In this document: in pieces, positions 1 to 11,246 of the stretch
Layout: every line of letters begins with the position of its first letter
Numbering within the stretch: the stretch's first letter is position 1
DNA from: Dissophora ornata
Lineage: Eukaryota > Mortierellomycota > Mortierellomycetes > Mortierellales > Mortierellaceae
Length of the DNA stretch: 44,589 nt
Reading direction: 5' to 3'
Assembly: GCA_025201705.1 (NCBI GenBank)
Contig: MU616763.1
Location: 1-44,589, forward strand
Notes under the pieces: model-generated
Told to the model about the DNA's origin: nothing
Seen by the model: the letters and a program-made list of their open reading frames with translations, nothing else
Database searches by the model: none
Position numbers and translations under genes: made by a program

Positions 1-461
1 TTTGCTCCACGCCCATGCCATCATTGTCGCTTCCACATGAAAACAAGCATTTCATCGCACGTGCTTTTTTTTTTCGGGCATTCATTATTATTGTTCAGCT
101 CCCACAATTATTTTTGTCAAACATGTCAAACATGGACTGAGACTGAAACTGAGAATCAAGATGGACTGAGCGTAGTCCGAGTTGCCTCACTTCCTTGGCA
201 AGCATCGCATGCATGCTCGATTACGCTTGCTTATGCTAGACATGCTGGACATACTGGAGGCTCTAATTAATTCGCACAAGGATATTCACACACGTTACAT
301 ACGCACATGAAGAGGGTTCTGCTCTCGAGAGAGAGAGAGACCCAAAATATTATTATCTAATTAACTGTATATTTTTTTCCCTTGGCAAACTCGTGGTTTT
401 CATTCTATTGTCAACCCGTCAACCCAACACGATCACCGCGTCGCTTATCTATCTATGCTGA
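1..461. other. Intergenic, downstream of the helicase gene
   Basis: I see no supported gene here. The open frame at 37-270 has no recognisable domain and low-complexity composition. A short (GA)n run lies at about 327-340. The last ~100 bases are probably the 3' untranslated region of the minus-strand helicase gene. Confidence 0.5.
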
Positions 462-3400
462 CTAGATCATATCCAGATCGCCAACCTCCAGGCACGAGAT
501 ATCGTCCTCGTCCTCATTACCCCCACTCTCAAACAACAATACTTCCTTGGACGGATCGTCGGAATCGCGTGTCAGAGTTTCTGACCCACCGCCACCAACC
601 AATTCCTTAGCCGTCAACGTTGCCAGTTGTGACCACCCTGCCACATCCAAATCCTCGATCCGTTGAGACTCGTACGCCGTACCCAAAACAGGCCTGCTAT
701 CGCCCTGGTCTGTCCTTGGCAATCCAATATGACCTGGCTCGTGTCGCGTTGTTGAGAACGCGTTATCTTGGACAAGTATGCATTGTCCTGGAATCGGATT
801 GTCCCTGACATCCTGATCCTCCCCTTCATCCTCGCCTTCGTCTTCCCATAGCACTTCCTCCTCTTCTTCCTCAAGGTCATCCTCTGCCGGTGCGGGTTCT
901 TTCTTGACGATTGGTGCTTTTTCAGGGAGGGGATAGCTTGATACTACGTCTTCGTCAAACGCACCCTCCAGTTGCGACAAACCTTCCAAAGATAACAGGT
1001 GCGCTGAATCTTGCGGTTGTTGTTCTGGAATGAAGCGACCGTTGTGTCTCTGATTAGGCTGAGCTGAAGAGGGCGCTACGCTAGTACTAGCGCTATGAGT
1101 GCCTTCGACACCCAAGTTTTGATCATAGGCCGTTCGCTGAGGCAGGCCACCACCTCCATAGTAACTTGCGGTCTTCCATCGAGTCTGAACCTCGGACTCT
1201 TGCTCATCATTGCTTTGCCCACTGTCGTCCTCATCTGCCTCGTAGAGCATATATGTTCTAGCTGTAGCCGAAGGACGCGTAGATTTAGGAGCCGTGCGAC
1301 CATGCGAGTTATCGCCTGCCGCATACCCATATCCGTCGTGGTCTTCATCCGGCTCGTCGTAGTCATCATCGTCCTGACCCTCATCTTCACGATCATGCTC
1401 AACTTCGTCCTCAGAATCAGAGAGAATTGCGTGCTGCTCGACTTCTACCTGCCTTGGGAGTGGAGTCAGTGACCTCAGTCGCTGAGCAAACTGATCCCCT
1501 CGCATGAATCCGTCAGGTGCTCCTATGAATGTGACATGATGTCAGTCTGTCAGGATGAAAATAAACGCCGCATCCACACCTCAGCTAGAGCAGACGTACC
1601 CTTGCAATGGTCCCTGATAATAGGGCCCCATACGCTGTTCGAACTTAGTAACGGAGAATTTCCAACGAGAAAGAGATGTCTAGCGGTGCTCGATGAATTG
1701 TGATATAAGTAATGGATTGCTAGCAGGCCTCTGTCGTGGTGACAGGCTCATACTGCGGCAGAGACTTACCGTTTACTACGCGTTAATGCAACGTTGACTC
1801 GTTGGTGGTTATCGATAAATCCAATCGAGTCAGTCCTAACAGTCGACACAATAATTACGTCCTTTTCGGATCCTTGAAAAGCATCTACCGTAGAGATCTG
1901 GACACTGCCTTTAAGCCCAGAGCTCTTCAGTTGCTCACTCAGCTCTGTCTGGATGCTGTCCGCCTGTGACTTGTCTACAAAAGGGAACACAGTCAGTACA
2001 TTTTAGCTCTCCAGACATCCAATCCAGTTGTCAGCAGCTATTCCACTTACATAGAGATATTACGCCAATATTCGCTTCGGGGATATTAAGACTCAAAAGT
2101 CTCTGAATAAAGCTCACAATCAATTTGATCTCTGCCGGGTTCGTGAAAGATTTAGTCCGCGTGTTTTGGATCTCTTGGCCAGCGTTGTCGATAAACGTTA
2201 GCGTTGGAAGACCTTCGATGAGCGGAGCACGGCTATCGGGGGTCGCTCCTGTTTGAAGAACGTTCGAATAGAACAGCGCGTTGCTGATCTCGGCGATTCG
2301 ATGGTGACATCTATACTGAGTTCGGAGCATGACCGGCTGAAGATGTGGTTGAATAATATCGTTTAGAAACGACCCGATTTTATGGCTTGAATTACGATAG
2401 AAAATGATACAAGCGTCCCGTTTACCTTTATCCCCATCTAAAATTGAAAAGGCCGACGGTCAAAATTATATGAGCGCATGAAACGTTTCACGGTCACTTC
2501 CCGAATGGCAATACGCAGGGACATACCTCAGCTGAACGATCGAAAAGTGTTCGCGATAGGCCTTTGCCGGCACTGGAATTATCTCCATTCGTATTGATGG
2601 GTGGCGAAAGCTGTAATGGGTCCCCTACCATGATCAATTTTTCAGCAGATGCGCGGCATATGGGTATCAAAGACATTGGCTCTAGCAATTGACTGGAAGC
2701 AGATCAAATGTTAGAACGAGTCCATGACAACGCTCCGGTAAGAGCCTTGACACTGTACGCACCTCGCCTCATCCAAGATCACGATCGGGAATGAGACACC
2801 GTCCAAGACTTCGAACGTCGAAGCTATGCAGGTCGCCCCTGAGAAAGAGATAGGAAGAAGTTCAGCTGTGTAATGACATCAAGGGTTAGAGAATAAGCGT
2901 CTCATGCACTTTGAAACACGTACCAACAACGTTTGCGCCTTCGACTATGCCTCGATTTTCGAGCTTCTGAAACCTCTTCATGGCGTCCTTGACGTACTGT
3001 CGCTCTTTTATTGACAGACTATCGTCATCTAATATTGACTGGAGCTCCTTGATTTCTATTTACATGTAAGCAAGGTATTAGGGGAAAGTATTTAATAAGG
3101 TTCAGGCGAACGACAAGCGACTTACCCTCCGCCGTTCTATTGCTGGTGGACTGTGCGGTGTATGGAAGCACCCTTCTTGCAACCTTCTTCAAGCTTCCAA
3201 CTCTAACAAACTTGGTGTAGTTCAAGTCCAGCAAAGCCTGCAGACAAAGATCGCGTGTCAGTTAAATGTTACACGCTCTTTATCATATCAAAACTTGTTC
3301 ATCGACGGTACCATCAATATTCTGTCCACGGCAACATTCTACGTTATGTAATGAGGTGATAAAAGGCGCATTAGTACCTTGAGTGTGATTCACATACTGG

Positions 3401-6027
3401 CAAGTCCTAGATTTACTTACGGTCATGGAGGCGACCAAGAATCGGCAAGATCGCTCTTCTCTAGGAAGTGGACGGGCCTTGTTGATGATATTGTCGATAA
3501 AGACAATCAGTACTGCAATAAGAAAGCTATACGAATCAAAGCACAACATTTGTCAGGCTGGAGATTAACAGACAGGAGCATGAATCGTTTTTCTAAATAG
3601 TATCCCATTACCTTTTTCCGGCACCAAAGACACCTAAATATCAACACATCAACACAAACAACAGCAATGTGAGCAATATGTCCGCAAAGAACATGCTTCC
3701 CATGAGCAAGACTACCTATACATATGCAAACTGTCATGTTACCATGCACCAGTAGGACAGGCGGCACATCTACAGACGTTTGCGTCCAACCAGGTGCACG
3801 AATGACGGCCTGCGAAAAGTTTCGCAAGACCATGGCTTGTTCCTGATTTAGCTGGTACTGGTCAATCGTGTCGTGGATCTCCATCTCAATGTCAATCCCA
3901 TCCTCCTCCGTCAACACAATACACCCCGATTTCTCAGGAACGCGCGACGGGGGTTTGAAAATGGACGTCTTTGATGCTTTTATGAGTTCTGGTGGCACAT
4001 AGTTTAGTAGGACTGGGAGAAGCGGGGTCCGGGTCAAGCTATCCGATAAGTTGTCTAATTGAATTACTGCGAGTTAGATGCGCTACCTAGAAGCAAACAA
4101 CTTCTGAAAACGAACTTATCGAGGCTTACCAAGCATCATGAATTCAGACATGGCGTTGAAAAGCCGAATCGCGCATACCCCGCCAGTCGAGTTCGTAAAT
4201 ATATCTCTAGCTTTACTTGAGTCCTTCGGGGACAAGCATAGTAGCTACCAAGAACAATTCAAGCTCTAAAAATTAGTTCAGAATGCTACATCGTTACCCA
4301 AAAATCCATCAAAGGCGCTTACATCGACATCGCTCCCCGAAGGACCATAAAACACTGAGCGGGCGAAAAAGGTAGACGAAGCATCGAACCGAGGCGTAGT
4401 CGACACTACCCACAGATCATCCTTTGAATATTTGGAATGGTGCTCCTTATTGGTGATCGATAGTGAAGCTCCCTGTTGTGATGTGGTCTGGACAGCTGCT
4501 AGATTTCCTCCCCCTCCTCCTGAGATATCGCCAGCTCCCTTAAATGACCTCTCGCTGTACATTGGAAATCCTGCATATGCATCGCCACGTCTCCTCAGTG
4601 ACGATGCAGAGTGCATATGTATTCCGCGACTTCTGTACAAAGCATCGAACGGCTCTCCCTCGCGTGTGTTGGGATTGGTCTTAATACTCCACATGGTAAT
4701 GGCGATCTCAATCACCAGAATCTGTAGATGTTCATAGATCAAAAACGACATTCCGTCCTTGTACTGGTTGGTTGTCATAAATCGGGATCCTAGTGCCAAC
4801 GACCGTCGAAGGAGTTGCCTAGAGTTTTTCCCAGTGAAGTTGGTACAGCGCGCGGCATTCGGAAACTCTAGCTGTGTGCTAGGAGGACGGTGTGGTGATT
4901 TCAAAGAAGACTGTCCTAGAGCTGAGCTGGAGGGACTGGATAACTTTGAGAGTCCCACTCTACGTCTCTTAGGTGTTGGAATTTGGGCGGTCGAGGTTGG
5001 TGTTGTTGAAGTGGTCGTTGAGATCATGCTTTGCTTTGATAATGCGGTAGTAATGTTCGCCCCAATTATTGGAGGCTCTAGCAATCCATCCGCTGCATCA
5101 CCGAACGTATCCTGCAAGTCCTGGACGCTGATCGCATCTAAATCCCAGTCGTCATCAGCTGTGTCCAGCGAAGTCGAAACAAAACCTCCTGACCCTGGCA
5201 CTGGCGGCCTCCATTTCTTCCGCTTTGCGTTTGATTGCGCAGCACTCCAAGAAGTGGGATGCGTATTGTTTTCGGGCTGTTGGGCGGTTACAGATGCCAG
5301 TCCTGAGATCGATATTGAGGATGAGATCGCAGTGGAACTTATTACGGCTGCTGTCGGTGGGGCCACTGAGGCCCTTGCTGGCGCCGCTCGGCTCGGCAAT
5401 CCGACATTCCTGCGTGTAGTCGATGCAACTGGCGCTGGATTGGAAGCAACCCGCTGATCTGTCGAATTGGCGGCATACGCAACTGTCAAGTCCTCAATAG
5501 TGATCAGGTGCTTGTCCATGTCCATGTCATCGCCGACGGCGATAGTTGCCCCTCTATGAAACACGCTATTTCACAAAAACCGACGGAGGTTGTGCTTTCA
5601 GTTTGCTGCTTGAGTGCGCTATCCACAGCTACTTTACTCAAGAGGTCATAGGATCATGTTATTTATACCTGTCCAGAACCCCAAATTTGGTATCATACAG
5701 CACAACCTATTAAGCGACAACAGAGCAGTGAGCATCCAGTGCCTCGGCAAACAATAGATGGGCCAGTTCATATTCTATAGAATTCCCCTTCAAAATACCT
5801 TGGAGTTGTTGTGAAAATACCGCAGGTGACCTACAATGGTTTGCATTCATGATTCATTAGTCATCGGTCACTGGGGTAGATGATCATTCCGTCTACTTTT
5901 TGGTGGCGCACACTCAGGGGTCCAGTATTTCTGTTGCCAACTGGTATATTTTACCATCTTGCCATGTCTTGGCCTTCTTCAGCTTCTGGCTGGTGTACAG
6001 ACAAGTGAATTCCGAGTACGGGTTCAT
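462..6027 (-). CDS. ZGRF1: ZGRF1-like DNA helicase (DUF2439 + SF1 helicase)
   Basis: Predicted 5'-3' SF1B DNA helicase of the ZGRF1 family, which in animals acts with RAD51 in recombination repair. Phase-consistent exons: 6027-5955, 5830-5799, 5706-5669, 5565-4323, 4244-4130, 4066 (or 4054)-3743, 3633-3612, 3526-3421, 3338-3312, 3237-3126, 3055-2924, 2838-2763, 2692-2527, 2336-2051, 1974-1770, 1679-1600, 1522-462; about 1365 residues. The first three exons give a DUF2439 domain (CLYTSQKLKKAKTWQDG, then VVLYDTKFGVLD), as in ZGRF1, yeast Mte1 and S. pombe Dbl2. Residues about 50-400 are low complexity, followed by a conserved region (KDDLWVVS, FYGPSGSD). Helicase motifs in order: I GVFGAGKS, Ia TNVAVDRIL, II DEAS, III GDPLQLSPP, IV LRTQYRCH, V VDAFQGSEKDVIIVSTVR, VI VNVALTRSKRH. 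A tail of about 330 residues is strongly acidic. No GRF zinc finger was found. The start is the first in-frame ATG before the DUF2439 motif. Confidence 0.9.
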
Positions 6028-6358
6028 TGTGGTGCCGCAGAGTTGATGCCGCAAACGCGATGAGAGGCACGATCGAGAAGGGAAAACAGGAACGAGCACG
6101 AAAGGGACTGTGCGGTGTGCGACTCTCTTTCGGGCCAGTGTGATAGGCTAAACGCGCCCAGACATTTATAATCAATGACGCAAGCTTACCCTACCCTTCC
6201 AACGTCTTCTGTGCTTTTGGTTTATTTTTTGTCTTTCTCTTTCTCTTCTTTTATCTTTCATTCTCACCAGTAACACCCGCCCTCTATCTCTGGCTACTTA
6301 CACCTCACGGCGCTCGGACTCAACACTCTCCAACTCGGGCCTAAACCATATTATCAGC
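6028..6358. promoter_or_regulatory. Divergent promoter region, helicase / WLM protease
   Basis: These 331 bp separate two start codons pointing away from each other, so they must carry both promoters and 5' untranslated regions. A pyrimidine-rich stretch (about 6215-6260) lies on the side of the WLM gene. No specific factor site is claimed. Confidence 0.5.
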
Positions 6359-7539
6359 ATGGCGTCCGTACAATATGCTTTCAAAGGAAACAAGCACGAC
6401 CTCAACATCTCTGCCACCACCACTGTTGCCGAATTCTTAGAGTCAATATCCGAACAAACACAGGTCCCCATCACTGGGCTCAAAGTAACACTCAAGGGCA
6501 AGGTCCTGAGAGTGAACGAGGACAGCGACAAAGAGACCCTGCTTGAAAAACATCCCAGCCTGGCTACACGAGCGAAGATCTTTGTACTCGGCACAACAGA
6601 GCAGGACATCGCTAAAGTACATTCAATCGACAAGCATGTGAACACAAGGAAGAGCTATCGTCCACCACCTGCAGTCAAGGTATGCCGACAGCAATCATTG
6701 AACATGTCGTGCTAGATGCTTGTGCTTTGTATGACGACGAAAATAACAATAATAATTCACTAATGAAATTTAGCGATCACAACCAGTACGAACATTGGAC
6801 GATGACAAATACACATTCGGCGATATTCAGGTACTGCCACAATTCACCGAACAGGATAAAGCCAGGGCAGTACTGGAGCGACTCAAGCATGACAAAGGCA
6901 TTCTCGGGATCATGAACCTGCACAAATGGCAAGTCGGATCGCTGATCGAGCTCTCACCGGCCGAAAAGACGATTCTTGGTTACAACCGCAATAAGGGAGA
7001 GCTGATCGCACTGAGGCTACGAACCGATGACCTGGAGGGATTTCGACATTACGATGCCGTGAGGAAAGTGCTCCTTCACGAACTTGCGCATAACGTAAGT
7101 GCTCTTGCTTTCAAAAAAAGCGTCTTCACGATTCAGCCATCTCCACAATGAGCCGATACTTATCTTTATCCTTTTGTGATGACTCGCAAAAAAAATAATA
7201 ATATAGGTTTGGTCCGAGCACGATGAAAACTTTCACGCTCTAAATCGACAACTGAATAAGGAGGTGCAGCAACTGGACTGGACAGCACAGGGTGGAAATA
7301 GTGTTTCCAGAGATGCATTCTTCGACCCATCCAATGGCCTGAAAGGATACCACGACGATCTAGAGGACTACGGTGAAGATGTGCAGACCTGGCAAGGCGG
7401 GTCGTTCGTTCTTGGAGGAAGTAGTAGTCGCAATCGCGAGAGTTCGACAATGACACCACGGGAACTGGCAGCAAGAGCAGCACAATTACGGCAGATATCA
7501 TCTGAAAAGGATGAAGATGGCATGTGCGGGGCTAAATAA
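6359..7539 (+). CDS. Ubiquitin-like and WLM-domain metalloprotease
   Basis: Three exons (6359-6679, 6774-7094, 7207-7539) join in phase to give 324 residues; both introns are GT-AG. Residues 1-80 look like a ubiquitin-like fold (VQYAFKGNKHDLNI, then TGLKVTLKGKVL). Residues about 120-260 form a WLM (Wss1p-like metalloprotease) domain with the zinc-binding motif HELAHNVWSEHD: His209, Glu210, His213 and third ligand His219, matching HExxHxxxxxH. Two characteristic WLM stretches precede it (GIMNLHKWQVG, LGYNRNKGELIALRLR). The arrangement matches the fungal 'ubiquitin and WLM domain-containing metalloprotease' family (S. pombe SPCC1442.07c) rather than Wss1 itself, which lacks the N-terminal ubiquitin-like part. 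Family members are linked to removal of DNA-protein crosslinks and SUMO/ubiquitin conjugates; the substrate here is not evident. It is convergent with the carboxylase gene, 127 bp apart. Confidence 0.92.
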
Positions 7540-7666
7540 TACTTGTATTCTAGAAAAGAATAATAATAATGTGTCATTCTTGTCCATTTTTTTTATTGGC
7601 AAAGCTCTACTACAACTGGTTTCGGTTACATTGTAGTTCTATCTATTCGGCACTGCGTCTTTTCTT

Positions 7667-9938
7667 TTACATGCGCGAGACACCATAAAGGTTACCACCC
7701 TTGACTTCAGTGTTAAAGCAGACTGACAAACAGAAGCCCAAGATAGTGCGAGTTTCACGAGGATCAATGACACCGTCATCGATACATCTGGAGCTCGTCC
7801 AGTATACATCGGACTCGCTCTCGACCATGGCTTGGAACATATCCATCGAAGCCTTGGCCACTTCCTCATCGATGACCTTGCCAGACTTCCTGGCCGAGTC
7901 ACGCATCACGATATCGAGCACTCCGGTCAACTGCTCCGCGCCCATGACGGAGCATTTACTGTTCGGCCACGAGAACAAGAACCGGGGGTTATAGGCCCTT
8001 CCGGCCATCGCGTAGTTACCAGCACCGTAACTAGCGCCCATCACAATGGTGATACACGGCACCTGCGAATTCGAGACCGCGTTGATGAAACGTGATCCGG
8101 CCTTAATGATACCTTCCTCCTCGTACTTCTTGCCGACCATGAATCCTGTAATGTTGTGCAGGTACACGATCGGGGTGTCGCGCATATTGCACAGTTGGAT
8201 GAACTGTGTCGCCTTGTTGGCCTCTGGTGGGAACAGAACGTTGTTGTTGGCAAGGATACCAACGGGGATACCGTGGATAGTAGCCCAACCGCAGATCAGG
8301 TTGGGTCCGTACAAGGGCTTGAACTGAGTGAAGCGGGATCCGTCAACCAGGCGGATAATGACCTCGACGGCGTCGAAGGGGATACGGATGTTGGCGCTGA
8401 CGATACCGAGAATCTCGTCAGGGTCGTACATGGGCTGGTCAAAGAGTCCTTTCAAGTGACGGATCGGGAGCTGACCTTGCTTGGTCCAGTTCAGACCCGA
8501 GACGAACTCGCGGGCCATGGAGATGGCCTGGTATTCATCTGCGGCGAGCTGATCAGAAACTCCAGACTTGCGACTGTGCATATCAGCTCCTCCGAGGGAC
8601 TCGGCATCTGTGATCTCACCAGTAGCCATCTTGACCAGAGGAGGGCCGCCCAAGAAGACTTGAGCTTTACCCTGTATGCATATAAAATCCATTTGAGAAC
8701 AATCTCGTTAAGCACAGTTTAAAGATAAACAATAGAGCCAGCCTCGGGGCATGAGAGTAGTCATGTTACCTTGACCATGATGCTGTAGTCACTCATTCCA
8801 GGGATATAAGCGCCTCCAGCAGTCGAGTTTCCGAACACGACGGCAACAGATGGCAAACCAGCCTTGGATCTAGGAAAACGAATTCGAGAAATCAAAAACG
8901 CGTCAGAACTTGTAAAAGACGCGTGTCACGAAGATATGACGAGGCCTTTGGATTTTCTTCGTACCTCTCAGCCAAATGACGGAAGACAGCTCCGCCTGGG
9001 TGGAAAACGCGGGACTGCTGCGCAAGGTTGGCGCCGGCCTAGCGGAGTAATAAAGAAGTAGCTTATGATGTCAGAGACGGGGCGAGTTCACGTTACAAAC
9101 TGAAGGGGGGGGGGGGAGGAGGGGATGTGAAGCTCGTCGAAAGTGATTCTTACCGACTGGACCAATTGAATGTGAGGGAGACGGTTTTCCCAGGCGATGC
9201 GGCCCAATCGCTCACCACGAGCAAGTGTCGTGGCGTTGGAAGCCCCACCCTGGAGAGTTGGGACGTTAGCCGAGACCATGCACTCCACGCCACTACGTTT
9301 GAATAAAGACAAGAATAACGGTATCGGTTAGATCGTAATTCTACTTTCGTGGCTGTTCAGAACGGTAGTTGGGCACTGAGAGATCTACTCACCAGACGAG
9401 ACCAATGCCGGCGACCTGGGATCCTCCAAGTGTCATGTCGTCCTGACCGTATCCGGCCAAGGGGCAGAGCTCCATAAACGGAGAGTCATCATCAAGGAGC
9501 AGTTCTAAGCGATCACGGGCTGTAACATGAAGAGACGCGAGCTTTAGTACGAACGCCAATTGCTAACTTCAGCTGAGCTCGGTTCGGAGTGGCAATCGAT
9601 CGTGTGGGTATTTGGGCAAATGTGCTCTGAGCTTTAGGAGGGAAGAGAGAGGGGAGCTTACCAAGAATTGATCCACGCTTATGGTGCAGCGCCAAAAGAC
9701 GATCTGATCCTTGGAAGGTGGCCTCCTGAAGACGCTCGTTGAGCTGGTCGACCATCTCCAGCATCTCCTTGTAGTTGGCGATATACTCGGGAGATTTGGT
9801 GTTAATCTTGGACTTTGTGGGTTTGGTGTGGTGACCGAGGTTTGGAGCCGCACTTGGTTGCTTCGTGCTGAACTCGTCCCCATTGGTCCTCCGGTTGGCG
9901 GGAGGGTTTCTGTGGGAGGGGTCGATGATGTGGCTCAT
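7667..9938 (-). CDS. Acyl-CoA carboxylase beta subunit (MCC/geranyl-CoA type)
   Basis: Six exons (9938-9662, 9519-9393, 9292-9154, 9038-8965, 8869-8770, 8671-7667) give 573 residues in phase, normal for the family. It is the carboxyltransferase subunit that moves CO2 from biotin to a branched enoyl-CoA such as 3-methylcrotonyl-CoA. Family-specific stretches: [90 protein letters not shown]. The N-terminal ~60 residues contain several acidic and few hydrophobic residues and do not look like a mitochondrial presequence; no ATG lies upstream in frame. The protein ends in SRM, which fits the PTS1 consensus, although family members commonly end in -RM anyway. The biotin-carrying alpha subunit is not in this window. 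A G-run lies in the third intron (about 9106-9118). Confidence 0.92.
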
Positions 9939-10433
9939 CGTGGGAAGCGAGAGGGAGGACTGGGTCGAGGGAGAATGAATGAAGAAAAAGACAAACTGAA
10001 TGAAAAAGGTGTGAAATAAGGAATTGAACAAAGTGGCATGGGCCGTTGATGCAATTGCGCCAGTGAAAGTAAAAGTCTATGGGGGCGGATGGATTAGAGC
10101 CGGCAAACTGTCTCTTTCGCGTCGTTCCATGAAGGGACGTTGGTACTAGTCCACTTCGCAAGCGACCCCCTCATTTGCGCACTGCATTCACCGTTTCTCT
10201 CCCGTTCCCGCACCTCAGCCTTGGTGATGCGAGAGCCGAGAGTGACAAAGCGTTTCTTGTGGAGAAGCGCACCTCAAAGTTGAATGATATCACGTGGAGT
10301 AGCTTAAAGTGCCACTGGCATTCACCGCCTTCCCCATTGCATCCCTTCCCTTGGACAACTCTCCGGCTCCAACCTTTCTTGCATCCCCATCCTCTTCATT
10401 CATTCTCCTCAACACTATCACAACATTCGCGCA
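9939..10433. promoter_or_regulatory. Divergent promoter, carboxylase / enoyl-CoA hydratase
   Basis: A 495-bp spacer between two divergently transcribed genes with consecutive metabolic roles, which would suit shared regulation. The side nearest the hydratase is pyrimidine-rich (about 10315-10430). I looked for a CCTCGG fatty-acid response element and saw none that I trust. Confidence 0.5.
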
Positions 10434-11246
10434 ATGTCTGAAAAGGAGGTTCTCTACGCAAGGCAAGGTGCTGTCGCGACCATCACCCTGAACCGACCCA
10501 AGCGCGGCAACGCCCTCTCAGGTCCCATGGTCAACCAATTCGTCGACATCCTCAACTCCGCCATCGACGACCCTGCAGTTCGCGTTATCATCGTCACCGG
10601 AAACGGCAAGTACTTCTGCACTGGCATGGACCTCACCCCGCAGGGCGACACCCCCTCCGCTTCTGACCCCGTTGCTGTCACACAGACCATGTTCACTACT
10701 CTTGCTCGATGCCCTAAACCTACTGTCGCCCGTCTGAACGGCCCCGCCCTCGGAGGTGGCGTCGGCATTGTCTTTGCTTGCAACTTCAGGATTGTGCATC
10801 AGGCAGCGTACTTTAGCATGCCCGAGGTCCACAGGGGATTGATCCCGGCTTTGATCTCAGAGGTGATCGTGCCGCAATTGGGCGCATTCCGATCGAAGCA
10901 GTACATGCTCTCGGGTGAACGCGTCTCGTCCCAGGAGGCGTACCGCGTCGGATTTGTAACGGCAGTTGCGGAAGATGAAGAGACGCTCGATAAGAAGGTC
11001 AAGGAGTACGTCGGTCTGTTGTTGCAGAGCGGACCAGGTGCTATGCGCGATGTTAAAATGTTGGTCGATGCAGTCGATCTGCGCGGCGGTGATCAAAAGG
11101 CCGTTGTGGGATATGTCCGCGAGGCATTCGGAAAGATGATCACCTCGGAGGAGGCTGCGCATGGCATTAGCGCGTTTGCGAGTCGAGAAAAGCCCAACTG
11201 GGATGAGTTCAGCCTTGGCTCTGAAAAGCTAAAGTCCAAGCTTTAG
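10434..11246 (+). CDS. Enoyl-CoA hydratase, LiuC/AtuE-like, PTS1 C-terminus
   Basis: Single-exon crotonase-superfamily protein of 270 residues. Oxyanion-hole segments are visible: KYFCTGMDL and GPALGGGVGIVFACNFRIV. The second segment lacks the glutamate found in mammalian ECHS1 (GGGCEL), but PEVHRGLIPALIS keeps the other catalytic glutamate; this GGGVG...LIPA pattern is typical of 3-methylglutaconyl-CoA hydratase LiuC and isohexenylglutaconyl-CoA hydratase AtuE. The C-terminus is KLKSKL, a canonical peroxisomal PTS1 (SKL). The gene is divergent from the carboxylase, whose product would be this enzyme's substrate. AATAAA-like sequences follow at about 11280-11292. Absence of introns is unusual beside its intron-rich neighbours. 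General beta-oxidation hydratase remains an alternative. Confidence 0.92.
   Translation: MSEKEVLYARQGAVATITLNRPKRGNALSGPMVNQFVDILNSAIDDPAVRVIIVTGNGKYFCTGMDLTPQGDTPSASDPVAVTQTMFTTLARCPKPTVARLNGPALGGGVGIVFACNFRIVHQAAYFSMPEVHRGLIPALISEVIVPQLGAFRSKQYMLSGERVSSQEAYRVGFVTAVAEDEETLDKKVKEYVGLLLQSGPGAMRDVKMLVDAVDLRGGDQKAVVGYVREAFGKMITSEEAAHGISAFASREKPNWDEFSLGSEKLKSKL

Noticed and set aside
4759..5457. Plus-strand 232-residue open frame opposite the helicase linker
   Set aside because: Antisense to a phase-consistent exon of the helicase; composition mirrors the Ser/Pro/Thr-rich sense strand.
10032..10161. Possible N-terminal extension of the carboxylase with a mitochondrial presequence
   Set aside because: The upstream extension in frame has no ATG, and its peptide (Phe/Ser-rich) lies in the likely 5' untranslated region.
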